From contig JAUPFP010000043.1 of assembly GCA_036925085.1 (NCBI GenBank), positions 62,001-126,000 of the forward strand: a DNA stretch of 64,000 bases. The letters are read 5' to 3'. Both the position numbers and the translations under genes were made by a program. The notes under the pieces were generated by a model. That model did no database searches and was not told the origin of the DNA. It saw only the letters and a program-made list of their open reading frames with translations. Each line of letters begins with the position of its first letter. The stretch's first letter is position 1. This document shows, one piece after another, positions 35,349 through 46,110 of this stretch. The stretch is from Brachycybe producta (Eukaryota > Arthropoda > Diplopoda > Playtdesmida > Andrognathidae).

Positions 35349-35517
35349 AGATTTTGAGAGAATTTTCCCCAATAGTTTCCAAAAGTTACGGACATTTGAA
35401 ATGTCGCCGTCAATCCGAATGACTCTCAATGTCGACAGCTGAACTTCTTTAACAAAAAACGTATTTACCAAATGAAAACTCAAAACAGTAGAATTGTAGC
35501 ACCAATTTCAAAATTAA

Positions 35518-35716
35518 GCCTGGCTTCACACATACCACTCAGTGGCCGCCACTAAGTAGCGCAACAAAGTGGCGTGACGTTGATCACCGCCTACAAAAAA
35601 AAAGGCAATTGGTCGCCACCTATGACAAAGGTTTGAAAACTCTTTGAAACTGTGGTCTGCTAAAAAAACAACCACATTTTGTAGCACCATAAAGTCGTCC
35701 GTGTGAAGCAAGGCTA
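35518..35716. mobile_element. Foldback element, ~200 bp
   Basis: Imperfect ends AAGCCTGGCTTCACAC / GTGTGAAGCAAGGCT, with GTGGCCGCCACT and AAGTGGCG words inside. It lies 170 bp after the stop codon of gene E. Confidence 0.55.
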
Positions 35717-35930
35717 AGCAACTTTATCTAGCACTGTACTGTAGTTGAAGCTTCTCTAATCTTTATGCAATTGAAGTTCTGAGAAAATTTACCCAAAAAA
35801 CCCCTTTGTAATCAGTTTTTTTTTTGCAAATAAAATAAAATTATTCACACTTAAACCAGACTGAACAAGAAAAAAATTCTTGAAATTGCAAGAAATAGGA
35901 AAAAAAAATAGGTAAATAAGGCGTGGAAGG

Positions 35931-36166
35931 CACACAAGATGACACACAACGTTTCGAAACATATTTGTATCATTGTGTGTCATTCCACGCTTTCCAATGA
36001 GTCGCTGCATACTGGCTGACACAGTTGTGTCGCACTATGTGTCGTCGTGTGTCATCGCCTTTGTGAACCTCTTGTGTCAGCCAGTGTACAGCGACTCATT
36101 TGAAAGCATGTAGTCAAAGCGGAAAGACACACAATGACACAAAAAATGTTTCGTATCCTGTGTAGC
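35931..36166. mobile_element. Foldback element, ~235 bp
   Basis: Arms share TGAGTCGCTG.ATACTGGCTG / CAGCCAGTGTACAGCGACTCA and GACACACAATGACAC-type words. Central TGTGTCGTCGTGTGTC. Confidence 0.7.
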
Positions 36167-36324
36167 ACCCCCCACGACCAAAATCTGAACAAATACCAAA
36201 TTTACAAAATTAAAAATGTGGGGTAGTTCTAATAATCCCAATTGTATTTTCTTTAACCATTAGTTCCAATGACACATTGGATGCGATACATTGGCTGAGA
36301 CACATTCATTGGCTGTATCCGAAA

Positions 36325-36625
36325 ACTACAAAAAAAGCCTGTATTATCTGGAATTTATGTTAAAAAAAAACAGATAAAAGTAGCACCAGGAAACAACATG
36401 TTTGCGCCATGTGAAGCTTTCTAAGGACTCATATTGGAGTAGAAAATGGCAAAATCAAGCACAAATAGAAACTCATAAAACTAAAGAAAAAAACAGCTAT
36501 ATTATTCGGAATTTCTGCAAAAAAAAATAGAAAACTAGCATCCGAAAAAAAAACATGTTTGTACCATATGTTCGTTCCTAAGGCCTCATATTTGAACAGA
36601 AAATGGCAAAATTAAGCACATCAGG
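36325..36625. repeat. Two direct repeats of ~145 bp
   Basis: The block ATTATCTGGAATTTATG, AAACATGTTTGCGCCAT, AAGGACTCATATTGGA, AGAAAATGGCAAAATCAAGC appears again, diverged, about 150 bp later. Confidence 0.65.
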
Positions 36626-36698
36626 GACATTTTTTTTTTTACAAAAAAATTATTTTCTAGGAAATGGACCAATCACCTGTCTAGATTTTTTTACAGCA

Positions 36699-36705
36699 TA
36701 TAAAA
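36699..36705 (+). promoter_or_regulatory. TATA box of gene F
   Basis: TATAAAA in the block TATAAAAGCAAATGAAA, identical over 17 bases to the gene D promoter. A CCAAT word is at 36668. A donor-like CCG|GTAAGTT at 37018 and the acceptor TTACAG just before the gene F ATG imply a 5' UTR intron that now contains repeats. Confidence 0.5.
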
Positions 36706-37099
36706 GCAAATGAAATATAGTTTCTTGATAAACTGTCATTGTTGTTACTATGCACATGCGTTGTAGTAGGTTTTCTAAAGGGATTACGTGTACTTAGTAA
36801 AAGTAGTTAGTTACGCAGTATGTTAAAAGCATCTGTTGTACAGTCTTTAACAAATTCGTAACACATTTACATTAAATGCCCAGCTATACGCCTACACACA
36901 TCCAATAGAAAACCACAACATTTGTCATGAACAGAAGTTTCCCCGTCAAGCTTGCAGAAATTAGAAAAACCCCAGTAAAAACCCAACTTAAAGAGAGTTG
37001 TAATGATAGTCGTACCGGTAAGTTATCCTGAAAATTTACCAGGGTAATTTTTTTTGAAATTAAAATTAAATAAACATTAAGGAAATACAATTCAAAGTT

Positions 37100-37755
37100 C
37101 GTTAGATACTAGAAAGGTAAAGGTAAGTGTAGAAAATCTGCTAAAAAGTATTTTGATTGATAATATCTTTGAAAATAAACTTTTTCGTGGCCAGTGTTTT
37201 TCAAAGTGATCAAATTTCAGGGTGTTGTTTTATTGCATCAACGTGGTTAAGTGACAAATTAATTTTTCAAAATTAATTACGCATTTATTTTCTTAAAAAA
37301 AGTTTATTTTTCAAAATTTAATTACACATTTTTTTTAAAAAAAGTTTATTTTCCAAAATTTAATTACAAAACAGTATATTCATGAAAATGTAATTACAAT
37401 TTTTTTTAACAAAAAGTTTATTTTTTAATACTTAACTACGTTTTATTTTTTAAAAAAGTTTATTTTTCTAAATTATTCTAATTGGCTGACCATTCTAGTT
37501 TCTTAATGTTAAATTCTTATACCTTTAAATAAACATAAACATGAGAAGATACAATTCAATTGTTTGTTAGATATTAGAATGGTAAGGTAAGTTTAAAAAA
37601 TTTACTAAAAAAATATATTTCGCGTGATAATATCTTTCAAAATAAACTTTTTCATGGCCAGTTTTTGAAAATCATCAAATTTAAAAGCTTATCTTTTAAA
37701 AAAAATTATTCACAATTGGCAGACTATTCTAGTTTCTAAATCTAACAAACTTATT
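37100..37755. repeat. Dispersed CTAGAA/TTCTAG repeats upstream of gene F
   Basis: TTAGATACTAGAAAGGTAA and TTAGATATTAGAATGGTAA are matched by inverted CATTCTAGTTTCTTAA and TATTCTAGTTTCTAA. This gives two overlapping foldback units that also contain AAAAGTTTATTTT runs. Confidence 0.55.
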
Positions 37756-37797
37756 TTTATTTTTCTCATTTTTTTTCTCGTTCTTGAAATTACAGAT

Positions 37798-38463
37798 ATG
37801 AAACAATTTTTCCTGTTAAGTCTGACAGCCTTTTTGATAGGAAACACCTTTAATGCAGTAATCCTCATCATAAGTGTCCACAGTAAAGATGACCAACTGA
37901 ATTCAACCACAACTGAAATAAAGACTGGAAACGGCAACGTTGATGACATTGCTGCTCATAATGTGACCAACAGTGGTGACCAACTCATGTTGATGAAATC
38001 AAATGCTGATGAATCTGATGATGATGATGGTTTGTCTGATCCAGAAAGATGTCTAAAAATTGGTGGACACCTCAACCTCTTTGGACTACACGTGCACGCC
38101 CACTTGCACGTCTCATTAAAAAAGGGCATAAGTGTGGGAGCAGGTGCTCGCATTGGAAATATTGTAGGTGCCCAGGCACAAATTCAAATCGGAGGCGGCA
38201 CCAAAGACAAGGAAAAAAAGGAGTGGCAAAAACAGCAGCAAGAAAACCAATGGATGACGAGTATGCAGAGGCGTAAATCGTTACGCGAGGCACAACGACG
38301 TATTGCAGAACGACACGACGAAGAGGAGCACAGCAATTATTACGAACACAACGAATTCGACGATCGTAACGAAGACGACGACGACATCGGTGGCCTCGTT
38401 CTAAGACCGCATCAAATAGACAGAGACTCGGTCAGAGAGAAGGAAGACGAGGCCCACTTTTAA
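37798..38463 (+). CDS. Nested gene F: secreted Gly/His core protein, intron-less coding region
   Basis: A single open frame of 221 codons from 37798; the acceptor TTACAG lies 2 bp before the ATG. Residues 1-20 are a signal peptide (FFLLSLTAFLIGNTFNA). An acidic segment with DESDDDD ends in D-P-E-R (81-84). The core (85-134) reads GGHLNLFGLHVHAHLHVSL, then KKGISVGAGARIG, then AQAQIQIGGG, aligning with E and D. The rest is charged (QRRKSLREAQRR, EDDDD). The usual phase-1 intron, expected between DDQLN and STTTE, is absent. AATAAA is possibly at 38746. Function unknown. Confidence 0.78.
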   Translation: MKQFFLLSLTAFLIGNTFNAVILIISVHSKDDQLNSTTTEIKTGNGNVDDIAAHNVTNSGDQLMLMKSNADESDDDDGLSDPERCLKIGGHLNLFGLHVHAHLHVSLKKGISVGAGARIGNIVGAQAQIQIGGGTKDKEKKEWQKQQQENQWMTSMQRRKSLREAQRRIAERHDEEEHSNYYEHNEFDDRNEDDDDIGGLVLRPHQIDRDSVREKEDEAHF

Positions 38464-39175
38464 TGTTCGACGACCCTCTTCGAGACTTTTTTATACATGT
38501 ATACCTCGATACTGTCTTTAACAACTCAAGAGCGAAATGCTTACAGCAAATGGACCTTCACAAGTCCCATTGTCACACATAGGCCTCCTTGAGCTGCTTG
38601 CGGGGCATTTCTTTTGAATATCGGAGCCAAAGGGACGTACTGGGTACAAATTTGTTGGTGGGCATAATTTTGCATCGGCGCCACTAGCCCCCCCCCCATT
38701 CTTCTCCCCCCAAATAGTCCATTTTTTGAGTTAACTATTTTTATTAATAAATTTTTACAAACAACTTTTTGTTTTGGAATCGAACTTTAATACAGTGTGT
38801 TTCACACATATAGATGCACCCCAGAAATTGGCTATATCTCGAGTTACACTTGATGGATTCGCCTTTTATTTTCAACATAAAGAGAGCCTCTTATATGATA
38901 AACTTTCTGCTAGGCAAACATTTTTTTTTAAATGGGCTTCGGTCCGAAGCCTAGTTCTCACTGCAAAGATTCGCTGACCACAACATTATGTTGGCAGTGT
39001 AAACGCAGCTTTATAATAAGATAATTAAAGATGTTTTACGGACATCTGATTTTCGAACTTTGATTGTTCTGTCTTTCAGAAGAAGACAATTAAGAGAAAT
39101 TAGAAAATGTTTTAGAAACTAGAAGAGGTAGCTCATCAATTACTCAAAGAGAACATAAAAAGTTATAAACTAATT
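38464..39175. other. 3' region of gene F and intergenic sequence
   Basis: Possible AATAAA at 38746 and a poly-C run at 38690. A 67-codon open frame near 38774 has no support. Confidence 0.4.
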
Positions 39176-39540
39176 AAGGTGGTTTTAAAGTGTAAATGCC
39201 TCTTGAACTCTTGATTATTCTATCTTTCAGAAGAGGAAAAATTGCAAAATTAACAACAAAGAAACCTCGAAAACATTTTAGAAACTATAAAGAGCAGCTC
39301 AATAACTTAAAAAGTATTTTTCAATGTTGCTATCTTTCAAAATAAACGTTTAGTAGACAAAAAATCTAAAAAAAAAAAAACGATTGTCTGTTTGAAAAGT
39401 GTTAACATGAAAATAGGCTTAAGTGATTGATCTACCCTTCTAGTTTATAAAACATTCAGGTTTCTCTTTATTTTACACCTGAACTACAGAATAAACAAGA
39501 GTTCGTCCCACGAGGCGTTTACACTTATTTAAAACCACAA
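39176..39540. mobile_element. Foldback element, ~365 bp
   Basis: Left arm GTGGTTTTAAAGTGTAAATG and GAACTCTTGATTATTC; right arm GAATAAACAAGAGTTC and CGTTTACACTTATTTAAAAC. Related sequence at 57980-58240 and 20436-20570. Confidence 0.7.
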
Positions 39541-41288
39541 AAAATCAAAGTTTCTATGTCGAATTCTGTATTTACTTATAATAATAATTATTTTCTAAAA
39601 AGAAAAATACAATAAATAACAGAAGAAGCGCAAGATGATACAACATTTCTGCTTCAGCTCATACAATTCTCTTCTTCAGCTCACTAGTAAAATGCACCTT
39701 AAGATTCATAATATATTAAAAATTTCTTATGTTTTCAATGGCTCTTCTACTTTAATCATTTCAAATTTATAATGGACTTTTTATGTTTTTAAAGTTAAAA
39801 ACCGCATTTAAAATAATTTATTGAAATTAGGTGTTGGGCCAAAGCAAACTAACTCCTACCCCCGTTTCCTATTGCATCAACAAAAATGTCATTTTGTAAT
39901 GCTTTTTTTTTTGTTGCGTATGGTAAAATATATCATTTCCGTTTATAAATCGAAAAATTTTCTTCAACAGAATTTTAACGTTAACTTTTAATTTAAAATT
40001 TCCATTAACCTGTTTAGACCAAAAGGAACAACTTAAAAATACAGTTAGGTTAAAATGGGACAAGTGCTACCCATAAATTGACAAGTGAAACTTTGAAATA
40101 ATACACAGCACTCCATAGAAAAATACTTGTGTAAATGCAGAATAGATGGCGCCTGCAAACCTCCATAAGTGGCAAACTATACACTCATCGCCAATTAGCG
40201 ATTATTTTAATTATCAGCACGTGGACAAACTTACCCAGATCACATTATATCTAGATACCCTGAAAAGTACTGAAATGAACTCAGGAGGACACTACTGACT
40301 TCCGAAGACCATAAAAACCCATAAATTCAAAAAAGTAAAAACTGCCCAAAAATGAAATTTTTCCAAGAAAATTTTCAAAAAAATGGCAAAAAATGAAAGT
40401 CTTCTAGAATTCACATAGAGATCTATAAGTGGAGAGAGCACGTGTAGAAATAGCGACCTGCAATTCAAAGTTTGCCACGTGGAAAAACAGGAAGGTGAGT
40501 CAAGAGTTGAACGAGTGTCAGTTCATTTCTATGTGAGGAGGGCTAGTGGCGCCATCTAATGCTACAGGAACAAAATAAATGATCTACTTGCATTCTTACG
40601 TGACAAAACTTAAATTACACAATAAACATTTGATAATAACAGAAGAATGTAAATTACCGAGTAAAACTTAGAAAATTGTTACCAACTGCTGCACGTGGCC
40701 CCAGAATTGCTCTTGGCTCTACCCCACCATATATCTCAGAACCAATGCCAATGCCAGTCAATATATTATCATATTATACTTAAATTGCCTGAAAATGATG
40801 GTTATCCAAACTGACTCAACATATTACCTACCACCCACTGCAACCCCCACACGTTACCTTGAAATCTATTGGAGTATATAGTTAATGAAAAGTTTGCAAC
40901 ATTGGTTATGCTAAGTGAAAACATAAGCCATATGTGAACCAAAACTTCCACGAACCATTTTTGAATGCTGAATCTATAGTGCTCATTTCTAACAAGTTTG
41001 ATTTCAATTCATGGAAAAGAAGAAAAAAAAACCCAGCTTATCAGTGATAACTGGTTTTGTTTTTTGGTTTTGCCTTTGTTTTTTCTTTGGCATGTGATAA
41101 CTTATCACATGCCAAACGCAATTTTCTTGAAATAGAAAACTAGATGGTATCTGTTTCTTAGTTACCATTAACCATAACATGTTAAAAAGTTACTCCATTT
41201 TCAAATATTAAGTTGATTAAAATATCAATATGTCTTGAATTAGAAAATTCAAATTATGTTCAATTAATATCCATTTTCTGGGATAGAT
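39541..41288. other. Intergenic, repeats only
   Basis: Contains the 40257-40400 copy of the 22192 repeat. Nearby are inverted TGGCAAACTAT / AAGTTTGCCACGTGG words (40170-40490), and a perfect palindrome at 41089-41117 (TTGGCATGTGATAA and inverse). No gene. Confidence 0.5.
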
Positions 41289-41590
41289 ACATTTGCCCTA
41301 AAGCCATTTGCCTTAATGCCAATTGCCCTAAAGAGATGATTGCCCTAAAACCATTTACCCTAAAGGGACATTTGCATTAAAACCATTTGCCCTAAAAGAC
41401 ATTTTGGTGGAGTATGTTAAATAGGTTCTGCATGCCACAAATGTACAAAAAATGCTAAATAACTTATATTTAGACTACTGATTATTGTAAATATCTCTTT
41501 AGCTGGCATGTGGTTTTAGGGCAAATGTTCCTTTAGGGTAGTGTCTGTAGTGCAAATGGCTTTAGGGCAATTGTCTTTAGGGCAAATGTT
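41289..41590. mobile_element. Foldback element built of TTTGCCCTAAA repeats, copy 1
   Basis: Left half has about six copies of TTTGCCCTAAAGCCA; right half has the inverse TTTAGGGCAAATG. The central GTTAAATAGGTTCTGCATGC block is shared with 63437-63812. Confidence 0.8.
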
Positions 41591-42111
41591 ACACACCCTC
41601 ATTTTCTGTGTTGTTTTCAAGCCATCAATTTAACATGACAAAGTAAAGTTGAAACAGGATGTTCTTTCCATTCGAACCATATTCTTTTATTTGGAAAAAA
41701 AAAACTGCTTGCGATCGTTACGCACACATGACTATCACGTTGCTTTCACACGTCTGCATGCGTGGCTGATGACAATGCGACAATTGGCCTAAACCACGTA
41801 GATAAAACTAAATTGTAAAACCTTGTAAATTGATAATGTCCTAGCCAGGTCACAACGACTGAAGCTGTCGACATTATTGCATTGCATTATTCGTAAGTAG
41901 CAACTTTACCATTTTAATTTAATAATTAACAATCAAAATTCTGTATCTACTATGGTTCTACCTGTATCTACTATTAGTAGGCCTATCTGTATTCCCACAG
42001 AACCATAATGACAAAGCTAAATAGTTTAAAATTGAATAGATCAGAAATTTCATTGTAAAAAACATAAAATATCGAAAAGTAGTTAAAGGAGAGGCTTGTC
42101 TTACCATGGCT
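41591..42111. other. Intergenic, no gene seen
   Basis: AT-rich sequence without recognised feature. Confidence 0.4.
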
Positions 42112-42344
42112 AGTACACACCAGGATTCTTTGTTGGGATGATGTGGGGCAGAATCGCAACTGACGCGATTCAGCTCCACAATAACGTTTCAAAGTTTCCC
42201 AATTTCAATGGGACTCAAGAAACATGAATCCGAGCTGACGCGATTCAGCTCCGAAACATTTCAAAGTTGTTGCACGTCTGAATCGCAACTGACGCGATTC
42301 ATACCCGCAACAATGTATCACAACAAAGCATCCTGGTGTGTACT
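42112..42344. mobile_element. MITE with three internal ACTGACGCGATTCA repeats
   Basis: Terminal inverted repeats AGTACACACCAGGAT / ATCCTGGTGTGTACT, about 33 bp. Inside, GAATCGCAACTGACGCGATTC occurs in three variants and is itself partly palindromic. Confidence 0.8.
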
Positions 42345-42810
42345 CTACCCTTTGGAAATAATGAGAATGATTTTGTTTTAACTTTTTTCATATTTAATTT
42401 AACTACAATTTAATGTGATCGCCTTCAAAATATGCTCCTTGTGAAAACACACACACACACTGTTCTCAGTGGCTATGCCATTTCTGGCAACATTTCTGGA
42501 AGTCTTTTTTTTTTCCTTTAAGGTTTTCAGAACTTGCATTGTGTTTTCTGAATGTTGTCTGTTGTCCAGTGATGAAAACCTGATTTTTAATCTTTGAAAA
42601 GATGAAAAAGTTTGGAAGGCGTTTCATCATTTCTCTCATGGGGTTCTTTACAAATGTATAGAACTGAACCACATATTATTTCACACATTAATAAAAGTAT
42701 AACATATTCCTCACTGACCAATCAATAAAATAAACGTATTAAAGATGTTAATGGGGCAGTTTCTTTTCTTGATAAGTATGTGAACTTGTGAACCATTTAG
42801 TGTGGAAATT
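42345..42810. other. Intergenic, no gene seen
   Basis: AT-rich with a short CA run at 42448. Nothing recognised. Confidence 0.4.
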
Positions 42811-42969
42811 AGAGACCTACACAAAGCCCATGGGATGGTGGGCTTTTGGGCTGGACTGGACTTGGATCGTCATATTTATGTTAAAGGCCCATGGGCCTGG
42901 TGGGCTTTGTGGGCCTGGTGGGCTTCTTGGACTGGGCTTCAAATACATTTTACTCTCTGTAGGTCTCTA
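42811..42969. mobile_element. Small foldback element, GGGCCTGGTGGGCTT-rich
   Basis: Ends AGAGACCTACA / TGTAGGTCTCT. The interior repeats GGCCCATGGG and CCTGGTGGGCTT. Confidence 0.65.
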
Positions 42970-43136
42970 GTGCTGAACACCTTAACGGAAAAAAACACTT
43001 CCAGAATTGTTACCAGAATGTGAGCAATAGCCACTTTCGCACTTTGAAGGAGTCACATTAAATTGTAGTTAAGTTCACTAGGAAATTTTAAACAAATCAT
43101 TCTAATTACTTCTGAGTTAAAGTTAATTAAAATGTT

Positions 43137-43143
43137 TATAAAA
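43137..43143 (+). promoter_or_regulatory. TATA box of gene G
   Basis: TATAAAA 117 bp before the gene G start codon. No 5' UTR intron is required. Confidence 0.45.
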
Positions 43144-43253
43144 TTTCGCAATTTTTTTAAAGCGGAGAAACAATTTTTAAATTATAATATTTCATCATTT
43201 TGAAGTTTAAATAATATTTGTCAATATTCCACTAGACGAAAATCGACTGAAAA

Positions 43254-45106
43254 ATGATCAAAGAATTGTTGCTAGCCACCATGTTTACAACAATGACAAT
43301 GGCTGCCGTTGTCAAAACTGACCAACTGCAAAAGATTTCAGGTAAGAATGTAAAAAAAAAAAAAAAAAAATTAATCCCATTCCTAGTGTAGATTTAAAAG
43401 TTAAATAAAGTTAAGAGTTTGTGCCGCCCTGGGTGGTCCTTGAGTTTGCCACCCCACCTTCACGAAAAATACAACACAATACACATCAGTGGCACAACTG
43501 GTATTCTGGTCTGAGAGGAGGGGCTAATCGATATTATCGATATTCAGTGATTGAAATGGTTTATAGAATTTTATATTAATTATGAAATTATTAAATAAAC
43601 CAGTACCCGATAGGAATTACTTATCAAAAACCAATTATCAACATTTCCAGAGTTAAGAAATAGGGTTTAGATTGCAGAATACATTCCGCGAATGCAGCGA
43701 GCGACAAAAATTTCCTAATTTCTTCTTGGGTTTCCCCGTTCATTTTTAAATTCTCTCGAGCTAGATCCATCAAAATGTTAGCATTTGTTATTCAGTTAAT
43801 TTTAATTTCTCTGAGTTTTAATTGAATTTTCTAATTAAAGTTTTAATTTCCTAAAAATCTGGAATTTCCAGGTTTCTATGTAGCTGGAGGCCCCTTGAAT
43901 TCGGAAGCCAATATGGGGGTAGTATTTTGATGAATGGCGGAACAGGTCTGGGGGTTGCCCCCCCATTTTTTAAAGAATTCTTAAAACAAATTTGTCCATT
44001 GATCCGACCGTTCCTCCAGTTAATCAAATAAGGGAACAGTTGAACAATGGAGGCTGGAGCTTAGAGGCTGCGCCACAACCACCCTGCAAAAAGCTTAATT
44101 TAACCTAACGTAACCTTCCGACTGTTCCTACTATTTCTACTGCTGTTCCGCCGTGCCCATTGACTTTATGAACATTTACTGGTGCAAGTATGCAGTTTTT
44201 AAAAGTAAATATTAAATGAAAGTCGATTTATTTTTTAAAATTAACTGAATAAATTAAGCCAGCGATTTGGAATTAGTCGCCCCGGAATCAGCACCCAAAC
44301 TTCCTGCGCCCCCCCCCCCATACAGGGGGGGGGGCGCTGATGTTTGATGTTGTACATGTATGTGTATGCGCCCCCCCATACAGGGGGGGGGGGGCGCATA
44401 CACATACATGTACAACATCAAACATTTCATCAAACGAATTAAATGTTTAAAAAGCCATCTTAAAGATGTTTCATAAACCTCCATAGTGTTTCCTGCTGTT
44501 CTCCAGTTTCTGCAATTTCTGCAATTTAGGACACCCTTCTCCTACCCCGACACAGGCATTTAGAAATCGGGATGAACACAAGTTGGGTTGGCTCCGCCCT
44601 TTTTATGACGACCAGCAACTTCTAATTGGTTGGTTATGTAGTCTGACGTCACATGCTCCGCCCTTTTCAACGTCGAACCACACAACAAACCAATTAGAAG
44701 TTGCCGGTCGTCATAAAAAGGGCGGAGCCAACTTCTGTTCATCCCGATTTCTAAATGCCTGTTGCCCCGACAGGAAAAAAAAATACTTTTATTTTCATTG
44801 GTGCCGCCCGGGTCGGATCGCCCCACTAGCTACGCTATTGAATTACTCTTTGAATGGCAAACTTAATTTACAATTTCTTAATTATGCACAGATAATCAAA
44901 TTGATAAGGAGACCGAAATACAAGTTCCGAAAGGTAACCAAGAAGAACCGAATGCAGTAGTAGGAACTGTGGAGACATTAAAAGAAGAAAATGTTGAAGA
45001 AGAACGATCACATCATCGTAAACGCGACATTTTTATTATCATTACCAAAGACAAAAAACATCATAAACGTCATCGTCATCATCATTACAACTTCATCAGA
45101 TTCTAA
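43254..45106 (+). CDS. Nested gene G: small secreted His/Arg-rich protein
   Basis: Exons 43254-43341 and 44892-45106 with a 1550-bp phase-1 intron (G|GTAAGA ... GCACAG|AT) give a 100-residue protein. Residues 1-18 are a signal peptide (ELLLATMFTTMTMAA) followed by VVKTDQ, aligning with D and E. The middle is acidic and contains G-N-Q-E-E (44-48), where D has G-N-Q-E-R. It runs to EEERSHHRKRD, a dibasic processing-like site. The C-terminus is FIIIT then Lys/His/Arg-rich, ending YNFIRF. It lacks the Gly/His core of C-F. The second exon is short and easily missed. The intron holds two foldback repeats. Confidence 0.68.
44283..44427. repeat. GC-rich hairpins in gene G intron
   Basis: GATGTTTGATGTTGTACATG ... 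TGCGCCCCCCC is followed by a G run and the exact inverse, arms about 45 bp. A second poly-C/poly-G pair lies just upstream (44308-44335). Confidence 0.85.
44553..44761. mobile_element. Foldback family F1, copy 2
   Basis: CAGGCATTTAGAAATCGGG to CCCGATTTCTAAATGCCTG, ~209 bp, close to copy 1 at 10482. It lies in the gene G intron, 130 bp before its second exon. Confidence 0.85.
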
Positions 45107-46110
45107 TTGGGAATGTAATTAAAAATGAGATTTCAGTCGAGATTAAATAGAAAACAGAAACTGGACTTTCCTCGTACAAATTTCTGACCTTATAGATCGT
45201 ATACATCTATAGGCACCGTGTGCACAAAAGTAGAGGGCGCTGTTAGTTGTAAACTAAAGCTTGCATTCAATAACATTAAAAAGCGCACCTAGCGTCTTAA
45301 ATTCACAACACGGGTACGATAATAATCGATATAGTTGGCAATAGCTTTGGTCAGTTTGATTTTGGCCAATAGGAATACAGTATTTTATTTTTGGAGCATA
45401 TAAAACCCGCTCTTCAGAATCAATAGTATACTGAATATACATAATACCATACCTATACAGAATACCATAAAGCTGCTTTTCGCTCTTCACCGTAAAAATA
45501 AAATATGTATGTAATTTAAATAGAAAAAAAAATAATATTAAAAAGAAAACATTTAAAGCAAATTCTGTTTTATCAATATTTCATCAAACCTTAGATGAAG
45601 AGTTCTTCATCCATCATCAAACCAAGTTAATGCCTCTATATGGATATCGATAAAGTATGCTTTTAACTAAATGTGAAAATACTGATCACAGCTACTTTTA
45701 TTGTGGGGGGGGGGGGGAACATTGTATTCTTATTGACCAAAATCAAATTAACCAAAGCTATCACCAACGACCATTAAAATACTAACTAAAAGCATTTTAA
45801 CCTCCACTTCCACAACCCATGTGATTGCCGCTTAAGAGTTTAGAGCATTTTCTAGTCTAGAAAAAAAAAAGAAATGCATAATTATTGCAATGCAACAACA
45901 GCATCCTTCATTATTATTAATTTTTCATCCCATCATTGATTCATTATGACTATTTTATTGGTGACTTTTGGGGCTCAACCAGAATTTTTTATTACACTGG
46001 ATGTTAAAATCCTCAAAGCCACATTTACACAAAATGTGCAATGAGTCAAGATACCCTTTTTCTATATTAAAAACACAAAAACTACAATCAAGTGTGTGAT
46101 ATACTATATG
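45107..46110. other. Downstream of gene G; orphan TATA box
   Basis: A CCAAT word (45365) and CATATAAAACCCGCTCTTCAG-type core promoter (TATAAAA at 45399) look like the promoters of the array, but no signal-peptide exon follows that I can identify. It may be the remains of an eighth gene. Confidence 0.35.

Noticed and set aside
45254..45490. 78-codon minus-strand frame downstream of gene G
   Set aside because: No domain, and it overlaps a clear plus-strand TATA promoter.
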